DNA of 64,000 nucleotides from Microbacterium sp. 2FI (GCF_005502885.1 NZ_SCMR01000018.1:24176-88175), one strand, 5' to 3'; positions 11,594 to 21,892 are shown, counted from the first letter of the stretch. Made by a program: numbers and translations. The notes: generated by a model from the sequence alone, not told the origin.

Positions 11594-12760
11594 TCAGTCG
11601 CGACCATAGATGTCACGGGTGTAGATCTTGTGGGCGACGTCGGCGAGCACGTCGGTCGATCGGTTGGCGATGATGACGTCCGCGCGCGCCTTGAACTCGT
11701 CGAGGTCTCGCACGACCTCGGAGTGGAAGAACTCGCCTTCGTCGAGGGCGGGCTCGTACACGATGACATTCACCCCCTTGGCCTTGACGCGCTTCATGAT
11801 GCCCTGAATCGAGGACTGCCGGAAGTTGTCGGACCCCGATTTCATGACGAGGCGATAGACGCCCACGGTCTCGGGGTTGCGAGCGAGGATGTCGGCCGCG
11901 ACGAAGTCCTTGCGGGTTCTGTTGGCATCGACGATCGCAGCGATCAGGTTCTGCGGCACTTCGGAGTAGTTCGCGAGCAGCTGCTTCGTGTCTTTGGGCA
12001 GGCAATAGCCGCCGTAGCCGAACGACGGGTTGTTGTAATGCGTACCGATGCGCGGGTCGAGGCCGACGCCCTCGATGATCTGCCGTGAATCCAGGCCGTG
12101 CACGGCGGCATAGGTGTCGAGCTCGTTGAAGTAGGCGACTCGCAGCGCGAGATAGGTGTTGGCGAACAGCTTGATCGCCTCGGCCTCGGTCGGACCGGTG
12201 TGCAGCACCGGCACGTCCGTGTCGATGGCTCCTTCGAGCAGGAGCTCCGCGAAACGCCGCCCTGCCGGCCCCCAATCACCGACGACGATGCGCGACGGAT
12301 GCAGGTTGTCGTAGAGCGCCTGCCCCTCGCGGAGGAACTCGGGCGAGAAGATGATCGTCGCACCGGGGTGTTCGACCCTCATCCGGCTCGTGAAGCCCAC
12401 GGGCACGGTCGACTTGATGACGATAGCGGCGTCGGGGTTCACCGCGAGCACGGCGTCGATCACCGACTCGACGGATGAGGTGTCGAAGAAGTTGCTCTCT
12501 TCGTCGTAGTTCGTGGGCGTCGCCACCACCACGAAGTCCGCGTCCTGGTAGGCCGCCGCCGCGTCGAGCGTCGCCGTGAGATCGAGATCGTGCGTGGCGA
12601 GATACTCCTCGAGTTCGGCATCGGCGATGGGCGAGATGCGCCGGGTCAGGAGATCGATCTTGTGCGGGTCGACGTCGACGGCGAACACCTCGTGGTGTTG
12701 AGCAAGGATGACGGCGTTCGACAGGCCCACGTAGCCCGTGCCGACGATGGCGATCTTCAT
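11594..12760 (-). CDS. ugd: UDP-glucose 6-dehydrogenase
   Basis: A 388-residue enzyme that oxidises UDP-glucose to UDP-glucuronate with two NAD+. The N-terminal Rossmann motif is [14 protein letters not shown]. The central dimerisation region follows, and the catalytic cysteine lies in [14 protein letters not shown] near residue 253. Length matches the single-copy Ugd of enterobacteria (388). Start ATG 12760. It is divergent from the first GT2-GT4 fusion gene, with a 79-base gap, and probably leads the minus-strand operon with the polyprenyl sugar transferase. Its presence argues that the exported glycan contains glucuronate or a derived uronic acid. Confidence 0.95.
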   Translation of the reverse strand: MKIAIVGTGYVGLSNAVILAQHHEVFAVDVDPHKIDLLTRRISPIADAELEEYLATHDLDLTATLDAAAAYQDADFVVVATPTNYDEESNFFDTSSVESVIDAVLAVNPDAAIVIKSTVPVGFTSRMRVEHPGATIIFSPEFLREGQALYDNLHPSRIVVGDWGPAGRRFAELLLEGAIDTDVPVLHTGPTEAEAIKLFANTYLALRVAYFNELDTYAAVHGLDSRQIIEGVGLDPRIGTHYNNPSFGYGGYCLPKDTKQLLANYSEVPQNLIAAIVDANRTRKDFVAADILARNPETVGVYRLVMKSGSDNFRQSSIQGIMKRVKAKGVNVIVYEPALDEGEFFHSEVVRDLDEFKARADVIIANRSTDVLADVAHKIYTRDIYGRD

Positions 12761-12825
12761 AGGGAAAGGGTATCCCGGGCTGCCCCGGCTCCTTTCCCGG
12801 CAAGGCCGCGAGCACCGCGCCCGAA

Positions 12826-12831
12826 TAGACT
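12826..12831 (+). promoter_or_regulatory. -10 box TAGACT for leaderless glycosyltransferase mRNA
   Basis: TAGACT ends eight bases before the ATG at 12840. There is no Shine-Dalgarno sequence. This spacing places transcription start at or next to the start codon, as in leaderless actinobacterial mRNAs. Confidence 0.5.
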
Positions 12832-12839
12832 CGACGACG

Positions 12840-15179
12840 ATGAGCTCGGCATCCCCCCTTATCTCGATCGTTCTGCCGGTCTACAACGACGAGGCGACGG
12901 TCTCAGCAGCGATCGAGAGCGCGCTCGGGCAGACGCTCCCCGACATCGAGATCATCTGCGTCGACGACGCCTCGACCGACGGAACCACCGCCGCGATCGA
13001 GCGCTTCCGCGCCCGCGACCCACGCGTGCGCCTCATCCGGCAGGAGCGCAATCTGTCGGCGTTCCAGTCACGCCGTGCCGGCATCCTGGCAGCCTCGGCC
13101 GACTACGTGCTCTTCCTCGACGGCGACGACGAACTCGTCTCGGACGCCGCTGAAAAGGTCCTCGCGCGGGCGCGGGTGGCGGACGCCGATATGGTGGGCT
13201 TCGGCGTCACGGTGGTGGAGAAGGACGGGCGCACCGGCGGCGCCTACGAGAATCGACTGCTCCCGCCGCAGCGATCTCTCCATGGAACAGACGTTCTGAG
13301 CCACCTCTTCCGCATCGGCAAGCCCGCTCAGGGGCAGCTGTGGCGGTACCTCTTCCGCACGAGCGTGCTGCGCGACGCCTACGCACTGCTGCCCGATGAC
13401 CTCGTGCTCGCGCGGGTCAACGACCTTCCGCTGATGTTCCTCGCTGCCGCGCTCGCCACGAGCTACGTGTCCCTGTCGGAGAAGCTGTACCGCTACCACT
13501 TCGGGCGGGGGGGCAGCGGACACGATGTCGACAGTGTGGAGCGCGCGGAGTTCTACGCGTCGGCGATCCACTCGATCGACAGCATCCGGCCCGCGGTGGA
13601 TGACCTCGCGAGCTCTCACCCCGATGCAGAGCTGCTCCTCGAGACGTACGCGTCGGCGAGGCTGTCGATCATCGGATACGTCGTTTCACAGCTGATCGAG
13701 CGCAGCGACAGCACGGTGCTCGACACGGCACTCGCCCACCTGCACACGGTGGCACCCGCGCACGACATCATCCACGCGGCCGCACGCTTCTACCCCGCGA
13801 CGCTCTCGACGCTGAAGTTCCACACCGCGTGGCATGGGTTCGGCGATCGTCCGGTTCGCAGCATCCTGCTCGCTACCTCGACCGTGCGCACCGGAGGCGT
13901 ATCGGCCGTTCTCGCGTCGCAGGCGCGCTACCTGCGCGAGGCCGGCTACCGCGTGACGGTCGTGGCGCGCAACGGTGGCAGCGATGTGACGGTGCTCCCC
14001 GAAGGCACGCCGTTCATCGAATTGACCGCACGCGGCCTGGTCGACCAGCTGAAGGAGTGGGCCGAGATCTGCCGCGATCAGGACGTGGACGTGGTGATCG
14101 ACCACCAGGTGCTTTATATGCAGCACTGGCCCGAGTTCGCCCTCATGGCCCGCGCCGAGGGTGCGGCGACGGTCGGATGGCTGCACAACTTCTTCGCGCG
14201 CCCGATCTACGACGGCAACGAGAGGCTCTCGCTGATCGAGCGGTGCAGCAGCACGCTCGCCGAGCTGGTCGTGCTCTCACCGCTGGATGTCGCGTACTTC
14301 AAGCTGCGTGGTGTGACACATACCTCCTACCTGCCGAATCCTCCCTCGCCTCTGCTGATCGAGTCGCTGGCGCACCCTGTTCAGAAGCTTCCGCCGGCAG
14401 ACCGCATCGAGCTGGTGTGGCTGGGTCGGCTGGAGCAGCGGACGAAGCAGGTTCGCGAACTGATCGAGGTCGGCGTGCAGTTGCGGAAGCTCTCGGTCGA
14501 CTTCCGCCTCACCGTCATCGGACCCGACTGGGACGAGCTGACCGCCAAGAAGTTCAACGCCGAGGCGCGCCGGCGCGGAGTCGGCGACCGCGTCGTCGCC
14601 GTCGGCACCTTGCGCGGAGCGGACCTGATCGTGGCGATGGATGCCGCCGACGCCTTCGTCTCGACGAGCATCATCGAGGGCTACCAGCTGACCATCGCCG
14701 AAGCGCAGGCGCGCGGTCTGCCGGTGTTCATGTACGAGCTCCCCTGGCTCACTCTCGTGCAGGACAACGGGGGCATCGTGTCTGTGGCGCAGGGCGACGC
14801 GCGGGGGCTCGCCCGTCAGATCGCCGATGTGATCGGCGACGCGGAGCGCTATTCGACTCTGTCCCGGGCATCGGTGGCGGCGGCGGAGCGGGCGAGATCG
14901 TTCGACTTCGCGGCACTGTACCGTGGCGTGGTCGCGGGCTCGCTGCCTCCGGAGTTCTCACCCGAGCCGACGCTCGATGACGCACGGCAGCTGCTCGAGC
15001 TGATGGTCTTCTTCGCCGAGAGGGCGCAGCGTCGGGGCCGCGTCGGCTCATCGGGCGGTTCAGCGATCGGGGCGCAGCTCTGGGAGTCCGCCGCGCCGAT
15101 CGGTCGGGCAGCGCTGAAGCGGCTCCCAGGCCTGCGCCCGCTCGCGCACCGCGCGAAGCGGCGGCTGGGCGGGAACTAG
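12840..15179 (+). CDS. Bifunctional GT2-GT4 fusion glycosyltransferase, paralogue 1
   Basis: 779 residues. The N-terminal GT2 (GT-A) domain, about 5-250, has VDDAS (D42-D43) and FLDGDDE (D94-D97). The C-terminal GT4 (GT-B) domain, about 335-730, starts [19 protein letters not shown] and carries the E-x7-E motif EGYQLTIAE (E613/E621). Both domains look catalytically competent, so the protein probably adds two sugars, or a repeating disaccharide, to a growing glycan at the inner face of the membrane. The C-terminus is basic. I chose ATG 12840 because the GT2 domain begins there and a -10 box directly precedes it. The frame is open further upstream. Two paralogues follow at 19497 and 21893. Its stop is 18 bases from the convergent stop of the ABC ATPase gene. 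Confidence 0.87.
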   Translation: MSSASPLISIVLPVYNDEATVSAAIESALGQTLPDIEIICVDDASTDGTTAAIERFRARDPRVRLIRQERNLSAFQSRRAGILAASADYVLFLDGDDELVSDAAEKVLARARVADADMVGFGVTVVEKDGRTGGAYENRLLPPQRSLHGTDVLSHLFRIGKPAQGQLWRYLFRTSVLRDAYALLPDDLVLARVNDLPLMFLAAALATSYVSLSEKLYRYHFGRGGSGHDVDSVERAEFYASAIHSIDSIRPAVDDLASSHPDAELLLETYASARLSIIGYVVSQLIERSDSTVLDTALAHLHTVAPAHDIIHAAARFYPATLSTLKFHTAWHGFGDRPVRSILLATSTVRTGGVSAVLASQARYLREAGYRVTVVARNGGSDVTVLPEGTPFIELTARGLVDQLKEWAEICRDQDVDVVIDHQVLYMQHWPEFALMARAEGAATVGWLHNFFARPIYDGNERLSLIERCSSTLAELVVLSPLDVAYFKLRGVTHTSYLPNPPSPLLIESLAHPVQKLPPADRIELVWLGRLEQRTKQVRELIEVGVQLRKLSVDFRLTVIGPDWDELTAKKFNAEARRRGVGDRVVAVGTLRGADLIVAMDAADAFVSTSIIEGYQLTIAEAQARGLPVFMYELPWLTLVQDNGGIVSVAQGDARGLARQIADVIGDAERYSTLSRASVAAAERARSFDFAALYRGVVAGSLPPEFSPEPTLDDARQLLELMVFFAERAQRRGRVGSSGGSAIGAQLWESAAPIGRAALKRLPGLRPLAHRAKRRLGGN

Positions 15180-15197
15180 TCTCCGCGACAGGGACGG

Positions 15198-16343
15198 CTA
15201 CGGGAGGAGCGCGACGAGGGCGAGCGCCGCGCCCGCACCGATGCCGATGAGGATTGCGGCGCCCGTGACGGCCAACGCGATGATCTCGCGGCGGGTGCGC
15301 TCGCGCACGGACCGGTAGAAGCTCTTCCGCCGGATGGTGGCGCGAGGACTCTCGAGCGGAGCCGTCTGTGGCGCGGAGACGGGCATCTGCGTCTTCGGGA
15401 CCGCGCTTGGTCGCTCGATGCCGGCGGGCTCGACCTGGACGACGGCCGCGGCACTCTGCGCTTGGGCCTCGGCAGGCATCGACGGCTTCTTGGCTGCCGT
15501 CGACCGTTTGGGGTCTCCGGCCGACGCGGCACCGACGGCGCCGCCTCCCGGCTGCTTCGTCCACTTCACATAGTCGGCGATGACGTCCTTGGCCGGGCCG
15601 TCGGCGCGCAGTTCCCCCTTGTGGATCCACAGCACGCGCTCACACGTGTCGCGGAGCGAACTCACTGAGTGGCTCACGATCATCACGAGGCCGGCGCTGT
15701 CGCGGAGTTCGCGGATGCGCTGCTCGCTCTTCAGCTTGAACCGGCGATCACCCACCGAGAGCGCCTCATCCACGAGGAGGATCGAGTGCGCCTTCGCCGA
15801 CGCGATGGCGAAGCGCAACCGTGCGCCCATTCCCGAGGAATAGGTGCGCATCGGGTGGTGGATGAATTCGTTCAACTCAGCGAAGTCGGCGATCTCATCG
15901 ATCTGCGCGGATGCCTCGTCCGGGGTGAAGCCCATCGCGAGCAATCCGAGCTTGATGTTGTTCTCGCCCGAAAGCTCGGGCAGCAGCGCAGCGTTCACAC
16001 CGAGCAGCACCGGGCGGTCTGCGGCCCAGATCGTTCCCTCCGATGTCGGGATGAGTCCGCTCATCGCACGGAACAGAGTGGACTTGCCCGAGCCGTTGTG
16101 GCCGATGACGCCGATCGTCTCGCCCTCCGAGGCGGTGAACGTGACGCCGCGCACAGCGGGGATCGTATTCAATCCGCGGCCACCGCGCAGAGCACGCAGG
16201 TTGAACACGCTGTCGCGCGCGCTCATGCGCTTGCCCGACGCGTACACCCGATAGGTGACGTGGGCATCGTCGACGACGATCATCGGGCGGGGGCCTCCGA
16301 CAGCTGCCGCGCCCGGCAGCACCAGATCACTCACTGAGGCCAT
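15198..16343 (-). CDS. Polysaccharide ABC exporter, ATP-binding subunit (TagH/Wzt-like)
   Basis: 381 residues. The nucleotide-binding domain occupies about 15-245, with Walker A GHNGSGKST, the signature YSSGMGARL and Walker B ILLVDEALSVGD. It belongs to the polysaccharide/teichoic-acid export subfamily. Instead of a Wzt carbohydrate-binding domain, the C-terminus has an Ala/Pro/Gln-rich linker (about 265-345), a basic patch, and a final hydrophobic segment IIALAVTGAAILIGIGAGAA, a layout reminiscent of TagH. I chose ATG 16343, which overlaps the end of the permease gene by 17 bases, over an upstream start at 16412. It forms an exporter with the adjacent permease, moving the lipid-linked glycan outward. 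Confidence 0.92.
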   Translation of the reverse strand: MASVSDLVLPGAAAVGGPRPMIVVDDAHVTYRVYASGKRMSARDSVFNLRALRGGRGLNTIPAVRGVTFTASEGETIGVIGHNGSGKSTLFRAMSGLIPTSEGTIWAADRPVLLGVNAALLPELSGENNIKLGLLAMGFTPDEASAQIDEIADFAELNEFIHHPMRTYSSGMGARLRFAIASAKAHSILLVDEALSVGDRRFKLKSEQRIRELRDSAGLVMIVSHSVSSLRDTCERVLWIHKGELRADGPAKDVIADYVKWTKQPGGGAVGAASAGDPKRSTAAKKPSMPAEAQAQSAAAVVQVEPAGIERPSAVPKTQMPVSAPQTAPLESPRATIRRKSFYRSVRERTRREIIALAVTGAAILIGIGAGAALALVALLP

Positions 16344-17238
16344 ACCTCGCCTCGGCCTTCCAGAAGTAGACGACGCCGACGCAGATCGCCACGACGGTCC
16401 AGATCGGGGCAAGGATCACCGCGAGCTCGGGCACCGGATGCCCCTCGAGCATGGCGCCACGGACGAGCGCGATGAAGTCGTACGTCGGGATGCTGTGCGC
16501 GATCGTGAGGAGCACCGGATTGTCTGCGAAGACCACATCGACCTGGAAGAAGATGCTGCTGGCGTAGAACAGGATGCGGTTGATCGTGGGGATGAACTGC
16601 TGCACATCGCGCACCCACACCGACATGCGCGCGACGATGAGGGCGACGCCCAGGTTGAATACCGCCATCATCACGAGGATCGGGATGACCAGCAACCACG
16701 ACCACGTGATGGGAACGCCGAACACGAGCAGCAGGATCCCGAGCAGAACGGTGATCGGGATCATCCGCATCGCCTGCTCGGCAACGACGGAGACGGGCAG
16801 CAGGATGCGTGGGAAGCCGAGGCTCTGGACGAGGCGGGCGTTGCCCGTGATCGCGCGGGATCCGCCGCCGAAGCATCCCGTGAAGAACTCGAAGACGAAG
16901 ACGCCGACGATGAGGTACGGAACGAAGTCGTCGGGCTTCGCCGAACTCGACAACACGACACCGAAGATCGTGCCGTAGATCAACGCCGTGAGCAGCGGCT
17001 TGAGGACGATCCACAGCACGCCGAGCCGGTTCTGAAGCAGCCCTCCGACGAGTCGGTACCCGGCGAGCGTGAACGCGAAGCTTCGGCGGCGCCATGCTTC
17101 AGCGAGATACGCGCCGAACGGCGGGCGGCGTCCGACCTCGTACAGTCCGTCAGCCGGGGCGCGAAGGCGTGCATCCACCAAGGAACCCGCTACCTTTCTG
17201 ACCGCCACATACTTCGTGGGACCGTCCCGCGAGCGCAC
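16327..17238 (-). CDS. Polysaccharide ABC exporter, permease subunit (TagG/Wzm-like)
   Basis: 303 residues with six predicted membrane helices in the ABC-2 polysaccharide/polyol phosphate export family. Typical features are the N-terminal amphipathic region, LGVLWIVLKPLLTALIYGTI, and the conserved SVVAEQAMRMIP and FYASSIFF regions. It pairs with the overlapping ATPase gene downstream. The start is a GTG at 17238, 11 bases after a TATCAT hexamer (17249-17254), suggesting a very short leader or a leaderless mRNA. A hairpin at 17303-17324 separates it from the upstream pyruvyl transferase gene. Confidence 0.92.
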   Translation of the reverse strand: MRSRDGPTKYVAVRKVAGSLVDARLRAPADGLYEVGRRPPFGAYLAEAWRRRSFAFTLAGYRLVGGLLQNRLGVLWIVLKPLLTALIYGTIFGVVLSSSAKPDDFVPYLIVGVFVFEFFTGCFGGGSRAITGNARLVQSLGFPRILLPVSVVAEQAMRMIPITVLLGILLLVFGVPITWSWLLVIPILVMMAVFNLGVALIVARMSVWVRDVQQFIPTINRILFYASSIFFQVDVVFADNPVLLTIAHSIPTYDFIALVRGAMLEGHPVPELAVILAPIWTVVAICVGVVYFWKAEARYGLSE

Positions 17239-17248
17239 ATTCGGACCG

Positions 17249-17254
17249 ATGATA
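17249..17254 (-). promoter_or_regulatory. -10 box TATCAT for the exporter operon
   Basis: TATCAT on the minus strand ends ten bases before the GTG of the permease gene. No convincing -35 is seen. It lies just downstream of the terminator-like hairpin of the preceding gene, a sensible place for an independent promoter. Confidence 0.4.
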
Positions 17255-17302
17255 CCCGGGGCGCCTGCGTTCCGCCTGACTCGGCCGGTGGGGCGTGCCG
17301 TG

Positions 17303-17324
17303 GCTGTCGCTGTCAGGCGACAGC
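17303..17324 (-). terminator. Hairpin at the end of the pyruvyl transferase gene
   Basis: A perfect 8-bp stem GCTGTCGC/GCGACAGC with a six-base loop overlaps the stop codon of the gene ending at 17313. It precedes the promoter of the exporter genes, so it probably isolates the two units. Confidence 0.45.
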
Positions 17325-18362
17325 ATCCATCGCGGTCCGAATGTGGGCGGTCAGATCCGCGATGTCCGCACGGGCCGCGATGATCGAAGGACCGAGGGCG
17401 GCCACGTGGGCGTCGAAACGGGTCGCGAAGTCCGGCAGTTCGTCGTATCGACCGACCAAGCCCCCGAGGCCAACGGCCGCGAGCAGGCGCGAGATCTTCT
17501 GGGGGTCGCTGCCGGAGCCGATCGGGTACGCGCCCTCGGTCGCACCCATGATCAGGCCGTGCGCACGATCGCTGACGACGGCGAGTGATCCCCGGTACAC
17601 CGCTCGCACGTGTGCGTCGAGGTCGTCGTGGCGCATGCTGGGAGCCATCGAATACTCGCCCCCCAGTGCTTCAGCGAGGCGCACAGCGCGCGGCGCGTCC
17701 CGAGCGACCTGCGCCACCGTGACGATGCGGGTTGCGGTCGCCACCGCGAACGCACGCACAGCGGCGAGCCACTCATCGCCCGGCCACGCCCGGTCGAAGC
17801 GCATGGTCACAGCAAGTACAGAACGTCCCTCGGCAGGGCTCCACTCCTCGGTCGGTGTCCCCATGGAGTACGCCCAATCAGGGGCGAAGTCACCGAACCG
17901 CGCTGCATCACGTGATCCTTGGTCGCGCCACGACATGATAGATGCGCCTCTGAAAGCGGGATCGAACGCAACTGTCGACGCGGTCTCGACATTCTTCACG
18001 CCGATGCCGGCGATGATGAGAGCTCCCCCCGAGTCGAGCACGCGACTGCATTCGGCCGCGCGGCGCGGCGTCGGGAAGATCCCGGTCTGCGGGTTGATCT
18101 CGCCTGCGTTGAAAGCGTGCACAGGTCGAAGGGATGCGCTCTGCGCTCGCATCCAGGCGATGCGTGAGTCGTAGAACGTGATGTCCGGGGCCGCCGTGAA
18201 CGCCAGGGAGTAGTCGGTCGTCGCCGCCCCGAGAAACACATGAACGTGACGCCCTGAGCCTCGCAGCGCCTCGAGGTATCCCACGCGGAGTGCGGAGTCG
18301 CCGAGGTTGTCGTCCTGGCCGCTGAGATGCGCGAAGACGTTCTGGCTAGTTTTCGTGTTCAC
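17313..18362 (-). CDS. Polysaccharide pyruvyl transferase family protein 1
   Basis: About 349 residues. Members transfer the enolpyruvyl group of phosphoenolpyruvate to a sugar, making ketal-pyruvate caps on exopolysaccharides or secondary wall polymers. Family marks are the N-terminal DDNLGDSALRVGYLEAL and the C-terminal SDRAHGLIMGATEG. I place the start at GTG 18362, where the conserved region begins (MNTKTSQNVFAHLSGQ); the frame is open 175 codons further upstream, but that stretch is antisense to the divergent glycosyltransferase gene. Only 24 bases separate the two divergent starts, so the promoters must overlap the coding regions or be minimal. It is one of three members in this window. 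Confidence 0.83.
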   Translation of the reverse strand: MNTKTSQNVFAHLSGQDDNLGDSALRVGYLEALRGSGRHVHVFLGAATTDYSLAFTAAPDITFYDSRIAWMRAQSASLRPVHAFNAGEINPQTGIFPTPRRAAECSRVLDSGGALIIAGIGVKNVETASTVAFDPAFRGASIMSWRDQGSRDAARFGDFAPDWAYSMGTPTEEWSPAEGRSVLAVTMRFDRAWPGDEWLAAVRAFAVATATRIVTVAQVARDAPRAVRLAEALGGEYSMAPSMRHDDLDAHVRAVYRGSLAVVSDRAHGLIMGATEGAYPIGSGSDPQKISRLLAAVGLGGLVGRYDELPDFATRFDAHVAALGPSIIAARADIADLTAHIRTAMDAVA

Positions 18363-18374
18363 CGCCCACCAGTC

Positions 18375-18380
18375 TATTCT
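18375..18380 (+). promoter_or_regulatory. -10 box TATTCT for a leaderless GTG start
   Basis: TATTCT ends six bases before GTG 18387 and there is no Shine-Dalgarno sequence. This again implies a leaderless transcript. Confidence 0.5.
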
Positions 18381-18386
18381 TGGCGC

Positions 18387-19463
18387 GTGCACTCGCCGTC
18401 CGATCCTGTCTCTGAGGGCCCGACCAGCGACGCCGCCGTCACACTCAGATCGACGCCGGGCGCACACGGGTCTTTGCGAGTGCTGGTCTCGAGCAGGCAG
18501 CCGGCGCACCAGGTCGGTTATGTCGACCAGCTCGTCGGTGACGACTCTGCGGGTAAGGCGCCCGGCGGCGTGCAGTTCGAGTTCCGGGAGGCACTGCAGT
18601 CCCTCAACGGCGTGGATGTCGTTCACCTGACCGCGACGAGCGCGGTGGTCGGTGACCGTCGAGTCGCCGATGCGCAGCGCACGCGCAGGGCGCGTCGCTT
18701 CGCGAGAGCGGTCAGGCGCCGGCGGATCGCGTTGGTCAGGACTGTATACGGCGACGAGCCCTGGCTCACGAGGCCGGCCTCGCCGGCCGAGGCCGTTCTC
18801 GACCGGGCGACGGCGGCATACATCGTGATGAGCCCCACAACCGCCGCTCCGCACGGCCGCGAGGCGACGGTCATCCCGCACAGCCACCTCCGCGATCGCT
18901 TTCTGGGCTACCCGCTCTCCCCGGCAGTGCCAGGGAGGATTCTGTTCATTTCGGCCGGCGTCTTCCCCGCCGCCTACGAGGCTCCCCTGAAAGTCGTCGC
19001 GATCGCCGATCTGCCGGAGTGCACGCTGCGCCTGGTCGGCCAGATTTCGTCTGCGCTCCTCAAGTCCTTCAACCGCACGATCTCACGCCATCCGGCCACG
19101 ATCTCGTTGCGAGACGAGCCGCTCTCCGACGCGGCGCGCATCGAAGAGATCACCGGTGCGGAAATCGTGGCGATCGCCTCGCCCGACAGCTATGAGTCGC
19201 ACCGAACCCTGATGCTCGCGCTCTCGCTGAATCGGCCGGTACTCGTGGAGTCCACTCCAGCGACGAGGGTGCTGGCGGACGAAGTCGGCCACGACTGGGT
19301 GCGCCTCCACGAAGGGCGGTTGACTGCCGCCACCCTCGAGAACGCGATTCACGCTCTCAGGGCTGCGCCTCCCGCCGGTTGCCCGAATCTCGACGCCCGC
19401 GACCCCAATGTGATCGCCGCGAATTACGCAACCCTCTTCCGCGCCGTGAAGCGATCACGTTAG
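18387..19463 (+). CDS. Probable GT-B (GT4-like) glycosyltransferase
   Basis: 358 residues with a GT-B layout. The N-terminal half has LRVLVSSRQPAHQVGYVDQL and a VHLTA strand. The C-terminal Rossmann half starts at GRILFISAGVFPAAYEAPLK and ends with DSYESHRTLMLALSLNRPVLV, where nucleotide-sugar binding is expected. A standard E-x7-E motif is not obvious, so assignment to GT4 is by overall pattern only. GTG 18387 is chosen because a -10 box lies immediately before it; a frame upstream (18327) would overlap the divergent gene. It is 33 bases upstream of the second GT2-GT4 fusion gene and is probably co-transcribed with it. Confidence 0.68.
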   Translation: MHSPSDPVSEGPTSDAAVTLRSTPGAHGSLRVLVSSRQPAHQVGYVDQLVGDDSAGKAPGGVQFEFREALQSLNGVDVVHLTATSAVVGDRRVADAQRTRRARRFARAVRRRRIALVRTVYGDEPWLTRPASPAEAVLDRATAAYIVMSPTTAAPHGREATVIPHSHLRDRFLGYPLSPAVPGRILFISAGVFPAAYEAPLKVVAIADLPECTLRLVGQISSALLKSFNRTISRHPATISLRDEPLSDAARIEEITGAEIVAIASPDSYESHRTLMLALSLNRPVLVESTPATRVLADEVGHDWVRLHEGRLTAATLENAIHALRAAPPAGCPNLDARDPNVIAANYATLFRAVKRSR

Positions 19464-19496
19464 CGGCTGCGTGCGGCACCCACAAAACGGAAACAG

Positions 19497-21815
19497 ATGT
19501 CCCAGCCCCTTGTCTCGATCATCATCCCCATCTCGAAAGAGGAAGGGCGGATCGGCGACACGTTGCGGTCATGCACGTCTCAGTCGCTTTCCCAGATCGA
19601 GATCATCTGCGTGGACAGCTCAGCCGCTGGCGACAACAAGGGTCTTGACGGGATCGCCGACAGCGATCCCCGAATCCGGTTGATCCGTCAAGCGAGTGAT
19701 ACGTCGGCGCCTGCTGCGCTGCGCATCGGCGTCCTGGCTGCGGAGGCCAGCCACATTCTGCTCCTCCACCCTGACGAAGTGCTGCACCCCGACGCGGCTG
19801 CCGCTGCACAGCGGAAGGCGACGGATGCCGACGCGGATCTCGTCGAGGTCGGCGCGACGATCGGCGCATCCTTCGACGCACGGGATGCCGCCTCAGGCGC
19901 GCGCGTGCGACGCTTGCGTCCTCGCCTTCAGGATGAGGACATCCTTCGCCAGCTGTTCCCCGAAGACTCGCCCCTCGATGCCGATTCGCGGCGGTACCTG
20001 TTCCGAGCGGCGCTCCTCCGCACGGTTTATGGCTCGCTTACCGATGCATCGGCATCCGACGTCGCCGACTTGATGGCTCTCGTGTTCCTCGCATGCGCGG
20101 CAGCGAAGACCTATGTTTCGCTTCCGCAGCCTCTGTATCGGCGAGCTCGCATCTCCGCATTCTCGCCGGCAACGGACGCGGTTGCGTCGATCACCGCCAT
20201 AGAACCCGTGGTGTCGGAGTGGTCGCGCAGGTCGCCGAATCCCGAACCTCTCGTCGATGGATACGAGTCCGTACGTCTGGCGACGATCGCGCGCGCATTG
20301 GAGACTCTCTCCCGTCTCCCCGGTGGATTGGCCGGCGCCGAAGCCACGCAGCTGCGAAGGCAAGTGGGCGAGGTCGACGTCATCGCCGCGGCTGCCACGT
20401 TCGGCCCGTCAATGCTGAAGGCCATGGCGCAGCATGGTGACCGAATCGAACTCGGCAAGACCCCGGCTCGCAGCGTGCTCCTGACGACGAGTGTCCTGCG
20501 GACGGGCGGCGTCTCGGGAGTCCTCCGGTCGCAGGCGCAGCTGCTGCTCGACGCGGGATACCGGGTCACAATCGCCACTCACCGCCCGGGCAGCGACGAG
20601 TCGGCTGTGCCCGATGGTGCAACGCTGGTTCAGATCTCCGGTTCGACGCGGCATCGCCTGGCGCAGTGGGCGGAGCTGTGCCGGAAGAACGAGGTGGATG
20701 TCGTAATCGACCACCGCATCCTCTACTCACGAGACTGGCCCGCGCTTGCGCTCGCCGCACGCACGAGCCAGGCGGCCACGATCGGCTGGATCCACAACTT
20801 CGCGGGGCGCCCGACGTACAACGGCAATGATCTTCACTCGCTCATGCAGGGCCATCTCAACGCGCTCGCGCAGCTGATCGTGCTCTCACCTCTTGATGTC
20901 GCGTTCTGGAAGCTGCGCGGCGTCAACCACACTGCGTACCTGCCCAACCCTCCGTCACCGCTCCTGCTCGGATCAGTGGGAAGGATCGCACCCAAGTCAG
21001 CCCCGAAGGACCGCCGGCTCGAACTCATCTGGTGGGGGCGACTCGAGGAGCACACCAAGAAGGTGACCGAGCTCGTGGAGGTCGCAGCGGCGTTGAGACG
21101 CCTGCGGGTCGACTTCCGTCTGCGCATCGTCGGACCGGATTGGACCGATATGTCAGCGGCTCAGCTGTCGACGCTCGTCTCCGAGCGCGGCCTCGATGGT
21201 TTCGTGGATGTCACCGGCCCCCGTCACGGCGACGATCTGCTCGACGCGATCGACTCCTCCGACATCTTCGTCAACACGAGCATCATCGAGGGATATCCCC
21301 TTACGATGCCCGAAGCTCAGTCACGCGGCCTGCCGATCCTGATGTACGACCTCTCGTGGCTGTCGCTCGTGAAAGACAACCCCGGGATCATCGCCGTTCC
21401 ACAGGGCGATGCCGCGGCTCTCGCCGCCGCGATCGCCGACCTGGCGGGCGACTCCGTGAAATACGAGACGGTGTCACGAGCATCTGTCGAGGCTGCAGAA
21501 CGCGCGACCTCCTACGACTTCGCGAAGCTCTACGAACAGCTGGTTTCAGGCTCGCTGCCACCAGACCACTCCCCCGACCCGACGCTGGAGGACGGGAGGA
21601 AGATCCTCGATCTGCTGATCTTCTTCGCGGAGAAGCGCAGGCTTTCTCCTACGACGCCGGCGCGCCGGCGGCGAAAGTCCTCCGACGCCCGCGATCTCAC
21701 CTTCGGTGCGCAGATCGAGAGAAGGCTCACCCGCTCCGGGCATCAAGTTCTCGGCGTCGTCCCGTGGCTTCGCCCTGCAGCGCGCCGAATCAAGCGTGCG
21801 CTGCTGCGCTTCTGA
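19497..21815 (+). CDS. GT2-GT4 fusion glycosyltransferase, paralogue 2, with degenerate GT2 domain
   Basis: 772 residues with the same plan as paralogue 1. In the N-terminal GT2-like domain the nucleotide-binding motif VDD(A/G)S has become VDSSA (D40-S41), and the metal-binding LDGDDE has become LHPDEV (H91-E94). The C-terminal GT4 domain from about 325 keeps RSVLLTTSVLRTGGVSGVL and an intact E-x7-E, EGYPLTMPE (E598/E606). The GT2 half is therefore probably inactive or altered, leaving GT4 activity, possibly with a scaffolding role for the other half. Start ATG 19497, after a weak GGAAA element. It lies between the GT4-like gene (33 bases upstream) and paralogue 3 (77 bases downstream). Confidence 0.86.
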   Translation: MSQPLVSIIIPISKEEGRIGDTLRSCTSQSLSQIEIICVDSSAAGDNKGLDGIADSDPRIRLIRQASDTSAPAALRIGVLAAEASHILLLHPDEVLHPDAAAAAQRKATDADADLVEVGATIGASFDARDAASGARVRRLRPRLQDEDILRQLFPEDSPLDADSRRYLFRAALLRTVYGSLTDASASDVADLMALVFLACAAAKTYVSLPQPLYRRARISAFSPATDAVASITAIEPVVSEWSRRSPNPEPLVDGYESVRLATIARALETLSRLPGGLAGAEATQLRRQVGEVDVIAAAATFGPSMLKAMAQHGDRIELGKTPARSVLLTTSVLRTGGVSGVLRSQAQLLLDAGYRVTIATHRPGSDESAVPDGATLVQISGSTRHRLAQWAELCRKNEVDVVIDHRILYSRDWPALALAARTSQAATIGWIHNFAGRPTYNGNDLHSLMQGHLNALAQLIVLSPLDVAFWKLRGVNHTAYLPNPPSPLLLGSVGRIAPKSAPKDRRLELIWWGRLEEHTKKVTELVEVAAALRRLRVDFRLRIVGPDWTDMSAAQLSTLVSERGLDGFVDVTGPRHGDDLLDAIDSSDIFVNTSIIEGYPLTMPEAQSRGLPILMYDLSWLSLVKDNPGIIAVPQGDAAALAAAIADLAGDSVKYETVSRASVEAAERATSYDFAKLYEQLVSGSLPPDHSPDPTLEDGRKILDLLIFFAEKRRLSPTTPARRRRKSSDARDLTFGAQIERRLTRSGHQVLGVVPWLRPAARRIKRALLRF

Positions 21816-21892
21816 CGTGGCGCGCGAACCAGTCATCGGATCAAGCACGCAGTGACGAACCGCAATCACATCGGCAGCTACGGAAGCCACAC

